This document shows positions 9,959-22,334 of a stretch of 64,000 nucleotides of DNA, piece by piece (position 1 is the stretch's first letter; every line of letters starts with the position of its first letter). The position numbers were made by a program, and so were the translations under genes. This DNA is from Plasmopara viticola (Eukaryota > Oomycota > Peronosporomycetes > Peronosporales > Peronosporaceae). The DNA lies in contig MBPM02000006.1 of assembly GCA_001695595.3 (NCBI GenBank), forward strand, positions 620,001 to 684,000, read 5' to 3'. Below the pieces are notes generated by a model. The model worked only from the letters and a program-made list of their open reading frames with translations, was not told the origin of the DNA and searched no databases.

Positions 9959-12900
9959 TTAAACTTCGACGGATGAGTGATTGAATGGAATACAGCAGCA
10001 AAAAATACAATATTTCCACACCCGGACTCGTTGGGTCTTATGGGTGGGGGCCAGATACTTCGTATGCAACACGCCAAGAGCGAGCATCTTGATCATTTTC
10101 TGCTCTAGATTGTGCAATTTTAAATGCGTCTATGTGATGGATTAATTAGCATTTTCTAGTGCAGCAATTTTTGGGTATGCGGTCTCTCTGATAGTAAATT
10201 TTTCATGTACCTTTATATTTAAAAAAGCGACTGATGTTGTTTTTGCAACCATGGCGGGGATTTTCATTTCTCTTAACATTTCGTTTCACTATGCATATCG
10301 ATACAACACCGATAAGGTTATTGTCACCCACCTACCATTTAGGCACCTCTAAAGGGTAAACTAGCTTCTTTCACTATAGCATGAACATTGGTACTTCGTG
10401 ATGCATCCTCCGTACTGAGTCATAGTCAATCCATCGGAGAGAATCCAGAGTTATCCATAGCTCGGAGAAAATTATTTTGGCTATGACGATGCCCAGAACA
10501 AATAGTGATGGAGAGCCGAATCAAGTAATAACACTAAACTTAAGCCCCGAGGGAGTCGTTTCAATATTCAAGGAAGCATACTTACCAAGATAGCCTTTGC
10601 GCCTACGGCAGGTTGTTTGCCGATAAGCCGTCCAGAAAAACGAAATTCTGACATCAAATCTCCAACATAACATGGAGAGAAACGCGTGCATAATATTTGC
10701 GTTCGTCTAGTAGCTTAAGACACATTTAAACTTTAGCGAAAAGAAAAAAAAGATCATTTGTAAACACTCACCTTAAATAAACCTTCGCTCGCTAGCGCTA
10801 TAGATGCCTCAATCTAGCGTCAATTTTGTCAAAAAAGTTTTTTTGCCCGAGCGATAACTTGTCAGATTTGTCGTCTCACTCGCCGGCTTTGCGACAGGTC
10901 TCACCTGTCAAGAGAAAAATATCCATGGCAATCTCCAAGGAATAAAACTGACAGCAAATGCCCTCGTTAACGATGTCACCAGCGCTAACACTAAAAAAGC
11001 GAGCAAATTATATTGCAACAATCTACATCCTGGGGGTATGAAAAGCTTCTAGTGCAATTAGAAATAGATTCTGCGATTTATTTACGGACGAAAGGCTCTA
11101 TTGTGAGTCTTCACCTACACTCTAGGCTTGAATTATCTGCGACGACAGCGCTGAAATATTCCAAGGGTAGCATCGCGCCTTTTCGCGAGGATATATTAAC
11201 TCATTTTAAAGCGTCTCTGCTTCATAAATAGAAGTACAGCCGGCTTCGAGAGCGGGATAGGCCAACATAAGGAAAGGTTTTTCACCTCTATCAAAAGCAA
11301 GAGATCTCGCACGGCCTAAATTACGCTTGAAATTTTTGTTGCCTCGGTCTTGGCGGTCAAGCGGTGGCTTCTCCAGGACCCTTGACACCCACAAGGATGC
11401 ATTAAGCATGGACATTACAATCTTAAAGTCGGATCAACCACCGCACAATTCAGGGCAAGGCGTTTAAAATGTAAACAGAGGCTTCTTTCTTTTGTAGTAA
11501 TCTCTAGGCTCGGTGGCCGGTCGAATCAAATAGCCACATCAATGATAGCATATATGGGCACCGTCATCCGCTGTATGGCTATCTGTTCTCACCTCGTCAA
11601 CAGAAATGAGCGCTAGAACGATGATTTATCATAAATTTGGTGGGTATCGGAGGGCTCGTTTGAGACTTGCTTTGTCTAAAATTTCTATTGTTTATCTTTG
11701 GCGGGTAAGAGCGCATCCCTTGCTCAAATTATACGTTCAGTCAACTTACCCAAAGTCAGACAATTGTTTCTGTAAAGGCACTGGTCGGGTGCGAACGCCG
11801 AAAGTACTTGTGAGTGTCATAGCCCATTAGTGCCAAAATTCGTCGATATGTGGACCGCTTTGTATGGTTTAATATCTTAAATTGATAGCTTTTTGGAAAG
11901 AAAGGTCACGCCCCAGTGCATTAACAGCGCACTGTGCTCCAAGCCCCATTATTAATCTCCTTCTTATAACCTGTCTCAAGACGATTTTTATTGTTGTCAG
12001 TAAAGAAAATCTTATAAATTTGTCAAAACCCACCGGCAGACCGCGGGTCTCTGTCCGACATTATTGCGTCTCGAAGGTCATAATAATTTTATCCGTATCC
12101 TTATGCAGCCTTTCGTAAGTTCCCCAGATATACTAGTTAAACAAATGCCAAATGCACCACTTCACTTAGGTAGTATTCGAACAATGCTATGCCCATTTTG
12201 AAACTAAAAAATATACGCCAAATCGAAGCTAAAGTTGTATTTATTAGGTTTTAGCAGTCTGTCGGCACCGAAAGGCTTGCCATTCTGCTTGGGTATGGTT
12301 GACTTAATCTGACAGTAGAGCATCAAACGTATTTTTCAAAGGCCCTCACATGCTCGACCATCCATTTGTACATGGGAGACCACCAAAACCTTGTGAAAAT
12401 TGAACAAACATAAGCTTTCTGTTTAAATGTACGCTTACAAAAGCCTGCCAAAAGTTGATAAACTTCAGATCTTCATTGGTAGGAACAACGACTCGAGATG
12501 TATCTACCGCACCCACAATCTAATATAGCAGACCATCTGCCTACAAATAGGGATGCAAGTGCATATTTGAAAAGGAACCAGCCACTTGGCATCTCCATCT
12601 GCAACGAAGAGCTGCACCTAAAATACAGTTTGATATCCGCTATGTATAACGGACGGACCCATTCGTAAACGGATGTAGTTGACTCATATACCGCACAAAA
12701 ACGTGTCAGTAAGCACACAAAGGTCACCTGGTTTGTATTCAGCGCTTTATTCTGTGGAATTTGGAAGCCATTCGCTTACACAATTTCCACTCGCAAAGAT
12801 GCGTATTTGGAATGGACAACAAAGAGCTTAAAACCCAAAAGAGGCATTTATGTTCTCTCCAGTGCGTAACTAATGGCAACTTCTTAAGTGCTAACGAACT

Positions 12901-14700
12901 GAGAAGCATTTTCACCAGTCAAGACTGGAATGACGAATGAGACGACGAGCTCGAGTCCACTCTCATCAAAAGGCAGTAGTGTGATAGCCGAAAGCGTCGC
13001 AAACGATACTAATCGTCTTTACACGAATGGCCAAGCCGAAAAAATAGCCTTCCTTGATGCTGACGAGAGCATCCTGATGCTGGCTTATTCAGGATCACAA
13101 TTTGCTTGTCAATCAGAGGCTTTGTGTGACTTGCATAGCCAGCCTTTTATTGTGTATATGTAAGGCTTGCTATGGGCACAGTATTAAAAGACCATAACCT
13201 TTCGACATGATATGTTAAGTTAGGAATCCGCGATTTGCCACTGTGCTTTGCTGAACGTTGACCCCTTCAATGCTACTCGTGAAGCGATTGTTGCCAATGG
13301 TAGAATTAATAGTCGACGATGCAGTCCACACAAGAACGAGTTTTTCAATCTTGTGTATAAATCGACTGCGATTCCCAAAAGCTTCTATTACTGTCAAGAA
13401 GCTTACGTATTTCGAAAATGAGACTTTGAGAGCTCTTAAATCTCTAAATCTCTATTTAATACCCGTTATCTTGCAAAAAAAGTTGACTGTTTTCGCATAA
13501 GCCTGCCAAATGAGAAAAAGAGTAAAATTGAATAAAATAACTTGCTTTTTTTAAATGGGAATTTGAGTCTTAAGAAGAAGGCAAGACATTGTAGACGCAC
13601 CCAGCATTCCATGTGGGGCAATTTTCTTTTAAATTTTTAAAAATATGAGTTTCGTGCGTGTCCAACGGTTTTCTCAACACCACATTGAGACGATTCTTTG
13701 CACTCGACCTTGTTAAAAAAAATTAGTTCGGGTGTATATACGTCGGCTGATAGTGCCAGAATTCAAAAAATATTACTGTCAGAAGCCGAGTCTAGAGCTC
13801 TTTACAAAGGGAAGCAATTTCTGGTAACAGTTTGAACACCTCGCGCATGGACGTGCGGTGGTCGATATGACTGGAAAAAGTGCTGTTTACATGATCAGGG
13901 GATTCTAACTCTCAATTTAGGGTTTCAAATGTACCAAAGAAGCCTTATCGTCAAGGCCGACTTCGAAAGCAATATCAATATCTGATAAATCTTTAGCAAG
14001 TTGTTTGCTCCTGATGAAAAGTGCGCGAGGCAGAGGCAGGTGCAACTTCTTGGAGCCTTTAAACAGCCAAGGTTGGCTGAACATTCTTGATTCGAGTGAA
14101 GGCAGCCATTAAATATTATGAAGTGGCACGGCTGGCTTACACTCGGTCTGACCCATTAATTATCCGTTACACAATTGCCACCACGGTCCAATTGAAAACA
14201 CAGAATTTTAAATCCAACATTGTTTTGTGAGTAGGTGGGTCTCACACATGACGGCGGCTAGATGTGTCAAGAAAAAAATCACAGGGACAACTGGCTTCGA
14301 CTTGAGTCCGTATTCGGATGTAAACAACGGATTACCACGTAATCTTAGACTTAGTGGAGGTGTAACGACCGCTACTTACGTTACCTAAATCTGATTTTTC
14401 ATGTTTAAGCCCGCCTTACATGAAGACTAATAGCGCCAACATCACAAAAATGAGTCCCACAGAACTGATATGCATAATGGCCATTTAAAACGGTTGGCTT
14501 ATTCTGCAACAAGCCCAAATAATGAGCGTGTTTAGAGACAAATTCGACATTCAGACATCAACTTCTTTGTGAATGTCCGCTTTTTTCATTAAAAACCCTT
14601 TTATTCTTCGCCCACCATATAAAATGTCTTCTTAACAAGATCACAAGGAAAGTTAGAATCGAGACCTTGGAATTTTGCGCTCGCATCCGAGAGATAGCCA
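9959..14700 (-). mobile_element. Decayed Ty3/Gypsy retroelement, copy 1
   Basis: Old retroelement body in - orientation, homologous to 31,959-36,000 and to the inverted segment 36,430-41,366. Pol order on the - strand is as in Ty3/Gypsy: RNase H (about 13,030-12,790), then integrase (about 12,430-11,200). The matching domains are easier to read in the younger copies. This copy shows roughly 10-20% divergence from those and many indels. It extends to about 14,700, just next to effector pseudogene 2. No long terminal repeats could be delimited by eye. Confidence 0.6.
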
Positions 14701-14718
14701 AATGCATTGCACAAAGTA

Positions 14719-14975
14719 TTAATATAAATAGCTTGATCGTTCTTCGTCGCGCTTATCGCTTACGCCAGCTTTCTTTTCGAGTCGTTTCAGAAACCTTTTG
14801 TTGTTTCCACCAGTGATGCGACGGTAGGCGACGCGCGTCATTTGAGCTGAGTCTAAGGGCACTGTCTCCGAAGCATCGATCCGGTTGGCATCATTCAGGG
14901 CTAACACGATATGCTTAGCTGTGACGAACAAGATACCAGCGGCTGATGGTAAGAGACGAATTATCTCTTGCTTGA
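14719..14975 (-). pseudogene. RxLR effector pseudogene, copy 2 (start codon lost)
   Basis: Fourth member by decay state. The position of the conserved ATG holds ATA (around 14,970), so the natural start is gone, while the signal-peptide core (GILFVTAKHIVLAL) is still in frame. A later in-frame ATG at 14,931 would remove part of the signal peptide. The frame continues through IDASETVPLDSAQMTR to NNKRFLKRLEKKAG, where the RxLR position reads RFLK, and then DKRDEER, a good dEER motif. It ends four residues later (SSYLY), so the effector domain is missing. It lies directly at the upstream edge of the Gypsy remnant. The inverted copy at 36.0-36.4 kb shares the RFLK and DEER features. Confidence 0.72.
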
Positions 14976-14999
14976 CGAAGACACGAGCGCTTGATTAGT

Positions 15000-16340
15000 T
15001 GTTTGAAATACGTGGACGACTCCTCTCGTCTTAAATTCTGGTAATGATACCTCTTCAGCCCTGGCTATTCACACAGATGACCAAGTACTTGCGGAGTTTT
15101 CGGAGCAGATCAGAAGTACTATTATGGCTAAAACTCTATGCTTAGCTTTCGGCCCGTTGATCACACCGAGCGTCATTAAAATACTTAACCGCACTGGATT
15201 TTCTGTTGCTCTGATATGTTTCGCATTTAACATCGCAGATACACTCGCGTCAAAAGAAGCTACTGTTCAGATCTCTATGGGATGGCTGATGTTCGGGCCG
15301 CTTCACTTTGGAAGTCCGTCACAGGTAATGTAACATCAGTTATGTGTGTTTTAACATCAGAAAATTTCCAACTCCAAAAGTGTAAGCCAAAACCAAAGAA
15401 GGATCAAAACTTACTGTAAAAGGCTTGCGGTATAGAAACAATGAAACGCGAGTTTAAATAGTTTACAAACTACGAGTAGCAGATTATAGACGAGTCCATT
15501 AATAAAGGCTCTACTACTACAAAGCCAAAACTGTGGTATACCAGGGGTCAATTGAAATGTTGGGACCAGTGTATTTACTCACTGTTTATCTGCGGAGTAA
15601 GCCTTATCTTGGCCGCGCCCAAGAGCGCTACAATAGCCTTTAGCTTTTAACTGATCAGGGGAAAGAGAGCGGAGATTTCCAAAAGCGATCCAACAGAACC
15701 ATCACAAGTGCAGCTTTCGAATCTTTCGCGGACTGAAATATCAACAAAGTTGCGATCACAACGCGCTTACAACTAATCAATCGTTGGATGAGTAGGTTTT
15801 CATTTATTGCATCTGCCTCAAGAATAGTCAAATAGTGGGTTCACTAAAGAGCATTAAGATCGAAGTAAATTATTATTTGTGACTAAGCTTGCAAAGGGGC
15901 AGTCCACAACCAAGATACATTGCTCTCGAGATAAGATGCTTTTTGCTAAGGGCAACAATCGCCAAGTGGTTTTCGTAGAAACATACTTCTGTACTCAGAA
16001 GCCCTTCGAAGCGCGGTCAACGAGGCAAGTTTTCAAGATCGGATCAGAAATGCTTGTGCGACACCGGTTTTCTTGGTGCCTCCAGCCGAGACTGCAGGCA
16101 CTGCTGAAGAACGATTACTCGGCACTGGACTCGTGGGTCACGGCGTTATTTTCTGCGCATCGGGCTTTGGCTATGCAGCTTAATTTAATATATTACAGTT
16201 TGTAGTAGTAAAGTCTTATCAAAACGCGAGCTTGGTCTTCAGTATCATAAAGCGACTTGATTGATTTAGAGGAATTTACCAGTAAAAAGAACTTTTTTTT
16301 TATTGATTAAAATACGCCAAACATATTGTCTTTCGAGAGA
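15000..16340. other. Insertion within the upstream region of effector copy 2
   Basis: The first about 120 bp align with the effector upstream region, and alignment to 4.4-5.5 kb resumes near 16,340. The roughly 1.2 kb between is absent from the other copies. It has open frames at 15,124-15,333 and 15,879-16,205 (+), neither of which I recognise. A stretch at about 15,610-15,720 (AGCGCTACAAT-GCxTTTAGC, then CTGATCAGGG-AAGAGAGCGGAG) recurs at about 23,570-23,660, so part of this insert is itself repetitive. Confidence 0.4.
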
Positions 16341-16348
16341 AAGCCACA

Positions 16349-16860
16349 TTAAAGCGTACATTTACAATAAATCACCACAGTGATACTGAGTCCCACCCGA
16401 TACTCATCACAGACAACCAATATTGTCACGAAATATGAAGTCAATAGATTCGTATCAGTAGTGTCCACCATCACCACTTGAAGAATCGCTGTGAAGAATT
16501 GTCGCATGTGGTGCATCTGATGTGCAATAATCTGCATGCAATTGTCGTCATCCCCGAAAGTCGTCACCAATTTCTCTAATGAGCACGATTACCGCGCGAG
16601 CGAGTCTTCAGTATCGACAGGACAGTGCTAAAATACGAAGTTAGCAGCTAAAATAAAGCAAGGAGTGCTACTAATCCGTCTCTTTTGAAGAAACTGTAGA
16701 CTTTTTTCGCCTGGCAGCTCACAACTCATCCACCAGGTCGACTACGTGTTGCCAAGAGAATTCCGTACAATCCTGCCCCAAGCTCGCGATCGTACGTAAA
16801 ATTTTAATGTGTGCATTTGACGCGAAAACCCAAATTGCATATTACGCGACCAATACTATC
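16349..16860 (-). pseudogene. ZSWIM-type transposase remnant, copy 2
   Basis: Best preserved copy of the catalytic-aspartate block. The - strand frame 16,570-16,349 reads MVTTFGDDDN, IIAHQMHHMRQFF and VVMVDTTDTN, which fits the oomycete ZSWIM/MULE pattern MRxxFxAFxxVVMVDATHxTN. Upstream sequence to about 16,860 corresponds to 27,053-27,265 but is more eroded. It sits upstream of effector copy 2 on the same strand, as in the other units. Confidence 0.58.
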
Positions 16861-17099
16861 ATCTACACAATTATCTATGCTTCACATATAGTCGAATTCA
16901 CAGTGCCCTTTGACCTGCGCGGTCGTATTTTGCTGTGTGCAAACACCAACTCTAGTAAATAAATGCAGGGATAACAGCTTTATCTGTGATCCTTGTGAAG
17001 AAACGTTTAACGATTATTTTCACCATAAGAACACTTTGTGGTTTAAATTTTCTTGCGTGCAATACTGTTTACTCCCTTTTCATATAACATTACATAAGG

Positions 17100-17420
17100 G
17101 GGCGAGCCAATAGTATATAGGGGGATCCCCGGTCCGAAATTGTCTATGACAAAGACGGCCCAATACTTGCTAAAGCAAGCGGTTGGATTATGGATTGCAG
17201 TAGCATATTTTATCTAGCTCCGTGACGCTTCAGGCGATTGTACATCTACTTTGAATTGCAGAGGCTCGTCACCCTAAAGCATGGGAAGCCTCACAGCAAT
17301 CCGGGTACTGAGGAGGGATACATGCGGCGATATAAGCCGACCTAGCCCGGTTGCCCTCCTCAGCCTTTGGCCAACGATTCTGTCTAGAATCGGCACATGC
17401 AATAAATTTGTTGTCACGTT
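17100..17420. other. Non-paralogous insert with strong hairpins
   Basis: This stretch is not shared with the other units. It contains a perfect 10 bp stem CTGAGGAGGG / CCCTCCTCAG (17,308-17,317 and 17,354-17,363) enclosing 36 nt, followed about 20 bp later by CGATTCT-GTCT-AGAATCG, a second 7 bp hairpin with CTAG at its heart. A GC-rich hairpin close to a CTRR tetranucleotide is how Helitron 3' ends look, but the geometry here is not standard. Confidence 0.35.
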
Positions 17421-19200
17421 ACTTCTGTGTCAAAGGCAGAGCGGCACTTAAATATAGTTGCAATCGCTAATTACTGTGTGTCCGATAAGACATATGGCCA
17501 TAGCACGTGTTTGTATGCAATTACTAAATAGATTCTTAATAAAAGCACACAGAGATGATCGGCGATGAAAAATTGCAGCGGTAGATAAAACATCTGAGTC
17601 AGCAGAGACTAACGAAGCGGCAGTCGCTTTATCCTTTAAAAATCACTTCGTGTGGTCCCTAAGTCGATAACAAAACCCAACCATTTGCCCGTCACACCAA
17701 TTACTAATGCTTTCCGATTGAAGAATACGGAAAGAGCTTGGATGAGACGCATGGATCTGACATCTTTGCAAATGCTAGGAAAGGCTCAAAGCGCAGCGGA
17801 CTGAGCGTCAAGCCAATAAATCAGTAGACAAACATTGAACAGCCAATTGGAAGCTTTAAGGTTTTGGGCTGACTGAGCACAATTTTCAAAATAATGTGAC
17901 GATAGCACGGAACATCTTGTTGACTGGCGCTTGTGTAAGGGGCCGCCGCTGAGTTTCTACTTTGATAACCGTAGTAATTCTAAACTAATACATGCATATA
18001 TACCCAACTGCTTGTCAGACGGGTAGCATTTATTAAAATTGAGATTAATCGGGCTAGTATTTTGTTGAGTCATAATAACTGTGCGGATTGCGCATTTGCG
18101 CGATAAATCGATTGAGATTCTGCCCTACTAGCTCAGCGCTCAATCACAAAAAAACTTTAAACATTGCATTGCCCGAACGAAAAAAAAACACGCGAGGACT
18201 CAATCCAGTCGGCGCGAACCACTTGCACGTTTTGTTCTACAGACTGAAGAAAAGCACTAGAAAATGTCGCCTTCGTAGCAGGTGCTGTCACAAAGAAGAG
18301 ACCTTGCGGATCAGATCGAATAAATAGCTGACAAAATACGCAGTTCCGACATTAAGAAACGGAAGGCATCGGTCACCTCCTATCAAAGAGCTTAGATATT
18401 TCCGCTTATGACATGTATCAAAATGTTTTAAGTGGGTTGTTGCAGCAAAGAAAAGTGACGCTTCCTCCCCTGCGACCTCCATCTTCATAGCAACTTCAGC
18501 TTTACGGCGACACTTTTCTCGAAATCACGTACGCCATACAAACAGGCAATTGTTCTTATGTTCATCAGAGCTACGTGCTTGGATTGCGCTAGGCTCCTGA
18601 AGATATGGCTAGTCAAATGCGCGACAGATCAGCATGGACTTTGCACTAAAGTACGTAAGGTGCAAAGGGTTGTTGCTGAACCAGACATGCAGCGACGGGC
18701 TGAGCATGGAATTAGTAATTTGGCTGCTAGCAATCCTGTACCACTTACAAATATCGTAAACATGATGCAGATGTACAACTTAGCTGCGTAGCAGGCTCTA
18801 ATATCTAATTATTCAAGCTGAAAGCACAATACGATTGGAACCATCAGATTAGTGTTCAGATCTCTTTAATTCTTTTTACAGATCGGAAACATAGAATCTA
18901 TCGGCTGTGTTAGAAGCGGGAGCGAGAATGGTCTGAGACAGTAAGTCAAACCAAACGTCAGCATCAACTCCACTACATTAAAAGATATCACTGACAGCGA
19001 CGTTAAGAGCTCAAGCTTATGTAGCTTCCTCCACTTCTATCAGTAAAAGGCTGGGTTTGAATTGTGCGAATACGCACGAAAGTCGTGCGCACAAAAAGTC
19101 GCGAAAAGTCGATTTTGGAACCTGTTAGGCTCAAATAAAGATTTCAGTCAGTATTTTATCGAGAAGGTCGCTAGGTTACCACTCATCGGAGACGACTTGA
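17421..19200. other. Unassigned decayed region
   Basis: No convincing gene. A + strand frame at 18,088-18,327 begins with a peptide (CAINRLRFCPTS) that resembles the stretch CINRLRFPKAS read at 13,340-13,380, and the surrounding DNA has weak similarity to the Gypsy segment. I treat it as heavily eroded retroelement sequence of uncertain identity. Confidence 0.3.
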
Positions 19201-20690
19201 GTTGAGTCGTACAACAGAGTACGAAGCTGCCTATCTCAACGACGCAGCAATATTTAAGCTTAGAATAGTAATAACGGTTTTCAACTTTGATCTATGTACC
19301 GAAGAGCTCGTTTCTTTGGAAACAATGCACAAGTGCGATCACTTAATATATTTGGTAGGCAATCAAGCTATTGCATTGGCTTCTAGCTCTGCGATTTGTA
19401 TAGGTCATATCAAGAATCGTGTCCGTAAGTCTAGGAAATCTGACATATTTGTGACGATGGCGCGGTCTCCGACTTTGAGAGAATGCAGGGCGCCAAAGTC
19501 CGCTCAGCCATTTTGGCCTGCTTATTGTTTGGTCATTTTATACGAAGAGTACAAGTTGCGCAGACAGAAAAGAACCGATAAGTTAGTTGGTCCACTGATT
19601 TACCAGGCGCTAATAATAGATGAACCAATATAACGCAGTCATGCGTATGGCGTATGATTCTTGCGGCGCTGCAAGCCAATATTCGTCTTGTATGAAGGGT
19701 GGCAAGTAATAGAAAGACACCCTTACTCTTCGGTGGAGCTTATGCACGTGACCACCGGCGGAGATCAGCTGTTCGACCGATGACGTCGGTCTAGATGAGC
19801 TATAAGTCTTGAGGGACAGTAGAACAATAAGAATACTGGAAGCGCTGAGTTGTGCCGTACAAGCCCGATCTTTCAGCGTAATGAAGTATTTTATTTGCAA
19901 AGTAGGAACCGCGATATTAGCAGTCAAGTACTTGTACAAAAGATTGTATACGTTCATTAATACGTTTTAAGAGAACATGGGAACGCAGATGTAGAGAAAC
20001 TCAAACAAACAAAGGAGGTCATCTACTTTCAAAACGCAAAATTCATTTTATGGCCAACTTTACTTCAATTGGAGAAGCACCTAAGAAGTGGACAATTAAC
20101 GCAGCGACTAAAGCAATGATCGTGGAGGACTTAATGCTGATCGCGTTCTGTGAAGTGTACGCCAGTGATAAACAGATCTAGAAAATAGCCGAGTCAATTA
20201 TTTAGTACATTATCAAATCAGTTTGCCAAGACGTGAAAAGAGAGAAATACATCCGACGCAGAAATTTTCTGGCCTTTAAAACGTACAATTTACGTGTCAC
20301 CAAATTAACAAGATAGTTTGTGCTAGTTTCTTTCTGCCATCACAAGGAACTCAAGTCAACAAGCTGTCAGTAAAAATGAGGTTTGCGCTAGCTTTGATGA
20401 TTGGACTGAGTATCTCGAAAGAGATGCAAAATGGATGTTGCGCATGATTGAGGCAGAAATATCTTACTACTTCACTAGCTGCGGCATCTGTTTGCGGTTA
20501 TATTGATCTACATCTTAATACACAAAATACTAGGCGCTCTAGTGTAGAGTCTTCGTAGGCTCGGCAAGAGACTTCGGCACAAATCAACTTTACATGCTAA
20601 GAAATTAACAGGAATCTCTTCGCGCAAATAGGGAAAGGTAAATTTGCAAAGCTTTCACCGCTTCTCAAATCCAGTGCATATACTTACGTA
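19201..20690 (+). pseudogene. Helitron Rep remnant, unit 3
   Basis: Second large copy of the Rep segment at the start of the window. The open stretch 19,202-19,633 contains KSRKSDIFVTMARSPT, the DIFxTxxxxP motif, preceded by the same CATATCAAGAATCGTGTCC block as 33-52. The HUH region is deleted or unreadable here. Further motifs follow: FCEVYAS-like (about 20,150) and EYLERDAKWMLRMIEAEI (about 20,410-20,462), the latter clearer than in unit 1. Similarity to unit 1 ends near 20,694, where the helicase part should start but MULE sequence begins instead. Not functional. Confidence 0.7.
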
Positions 20691-20699
20691 AGTTCATCA

Positions 20700-22334
20700 A
20701 ATGGATTTTTTTTACTTAAGTTTACGAGAGTCGAGAAGATGTGAAACACGCGGTTGTTGAGTACAACCGCCGTGGTTACCCAAAGAAACTTCCGTCGATG
20801 CAAATCTATTAATTCGAATGCATCTTGCTCCTTTATGGTTCGATTTGCGTATGAGAAGAGCTTTAGACCTCCGACACGGTTTGTCGCGCACACATGTGAT
20901 GTTACATCGGTTGATCCTCACTCGCGAGATGCTCAACGTGCGCTTACGGCAAAGCAGCTGGCGCAAAGTGATGTCGTGCGTAAATTGGTGATAACACATT
21001 GCCGAAACTTGTCGCCAGTAATCATACGTGTTCATTTAAAAGGCAAGTATGTGAACGCTTGCAATAGGCCTATGGAGGAGTTTTATGGTGATAATTTGAA
21101 ATAACTCTAAATAGTTTTGTCGTACTACGAAGCACTTGAGAAACGCGGGCATGCGGTATCTATTGAGCTTGAAGAACGAGTGTTCCTGCTGGCAGCAATT
21201 ACTTATATGCAAGGAGTCGATGTGTTTGCTCCATATGCATTACAGGGCATGAATTGGATGGCTCTTTACTTAGGAACGAAGTTGAAGATGTGCTGTTCGT
21301 GGTGTGTCTCAAATTTTGGAATAGTGAGACACAGATTATTGTAGTTGCATTCGTCAGTAGTAAGACTTAAGCAAATTGGGCGCGATTAATCAAGTTGCTG
21401 TTCGAGCATTCACCTGTACTTCCAGCCTTCGTAAAATCTGATCGTGACAACGGATTAGTGCCAGCAATGAAAGGAAATGGTAAAGGGATACCACATTTTT
21501 TTTGCTTGCGTCCCCTTATGGATTATTTCGCTCTAAAGTTCAAAACAAGACGTTAAAGGAAAATGCATGAGGTTTAGCACGTGCACTGACCAGGCAATCG
21601 TACAAGCCAAAGAAGAAAAAGCTTAATCGCGAGGCAATTAAATGGCTGGCTAAGGTTGTATAGGAAGTGGTCCATTGCCCATAGTCCATGCTCACGATAT
21701 GAAATGCATGCGTAGAGTCCGCGAAAACGCGCTGAGAAACATCCGTGAAATACCGATCTTGGATTGTATGATGGTAATTGAACGCTATGTCGGTACGAAG
21801 TGGCTCAACTTTGCTGGACAGACCAAACAATGGGGTGTGCTAGCGTTTTATGCTGCCAGTTGCATCACTTCAATGTTAAACGTGTATGAGAATATCTAAG
21901 TATGTCCAAGTTCAACGACGTCGCTTGTTGTGTAGGTTTGATTGGAACAAACAAGCCAGTGGAGTATGCTACAGTACCGGTGGTACCTGCACATGCGGCT
22001 ATGTGATATTAATGCTCCATGTCGACACCTTATAGCTGCACTCAGATTTACAAATTAGCTGTCACGTGCAGAATTGTTATTTAGGGAGGTGTGGTCAAAT
22101 AAAACGTTTCTATTTGCCTACAATGAAGCACTCGAAGTGAAGCCATTTGTGACAAAAAGTGAATTGGTAAAGAGTGAGCACCTTCCACCAAATCCGTCAA
22201 AAAGAGAAGGTCGACCTAAAAAAGTGCGAATCGAACCACAGCATGCTACATTGAAAGTTGACGCGTCAAAAATTGTCTGTTGATGCGGCAGCTACGGTCA
22301 AGTGGGACACATCAAGCGTTGATACCAAGTCTCA
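20700..22334 (+). pseudogene. MULE transposase remnant (C2HC type), copy 1
   Basis: Decayed Mutator-like transposase on the + strand. The N-terminal piece (20,754-21,104) contains RALTAKQLAQSDVVRKLV, the family's DNA-binding-side motif. The DDE core follows: GVDVFAPYALQGMNW (21,208-21,252), the GGVLLVA-like strand in a shifted frame, AFVSSEANWA, LPAFVKSDRDNGLVPAMK (about 21,420-21,470) with a catalytic aspartate, then KQWGVLAFYAASCITSM (21,828-21,875). A tail (22,104-22,283) reads SELVKSEHLPPNPSKREGR, next to a degraded C2HC knuckle (CGSYGQVGHIK). A closely similar copy is at 44,831-46,338. It replaces the helicase part of Helitron unit 3. Confidence 0.72.
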
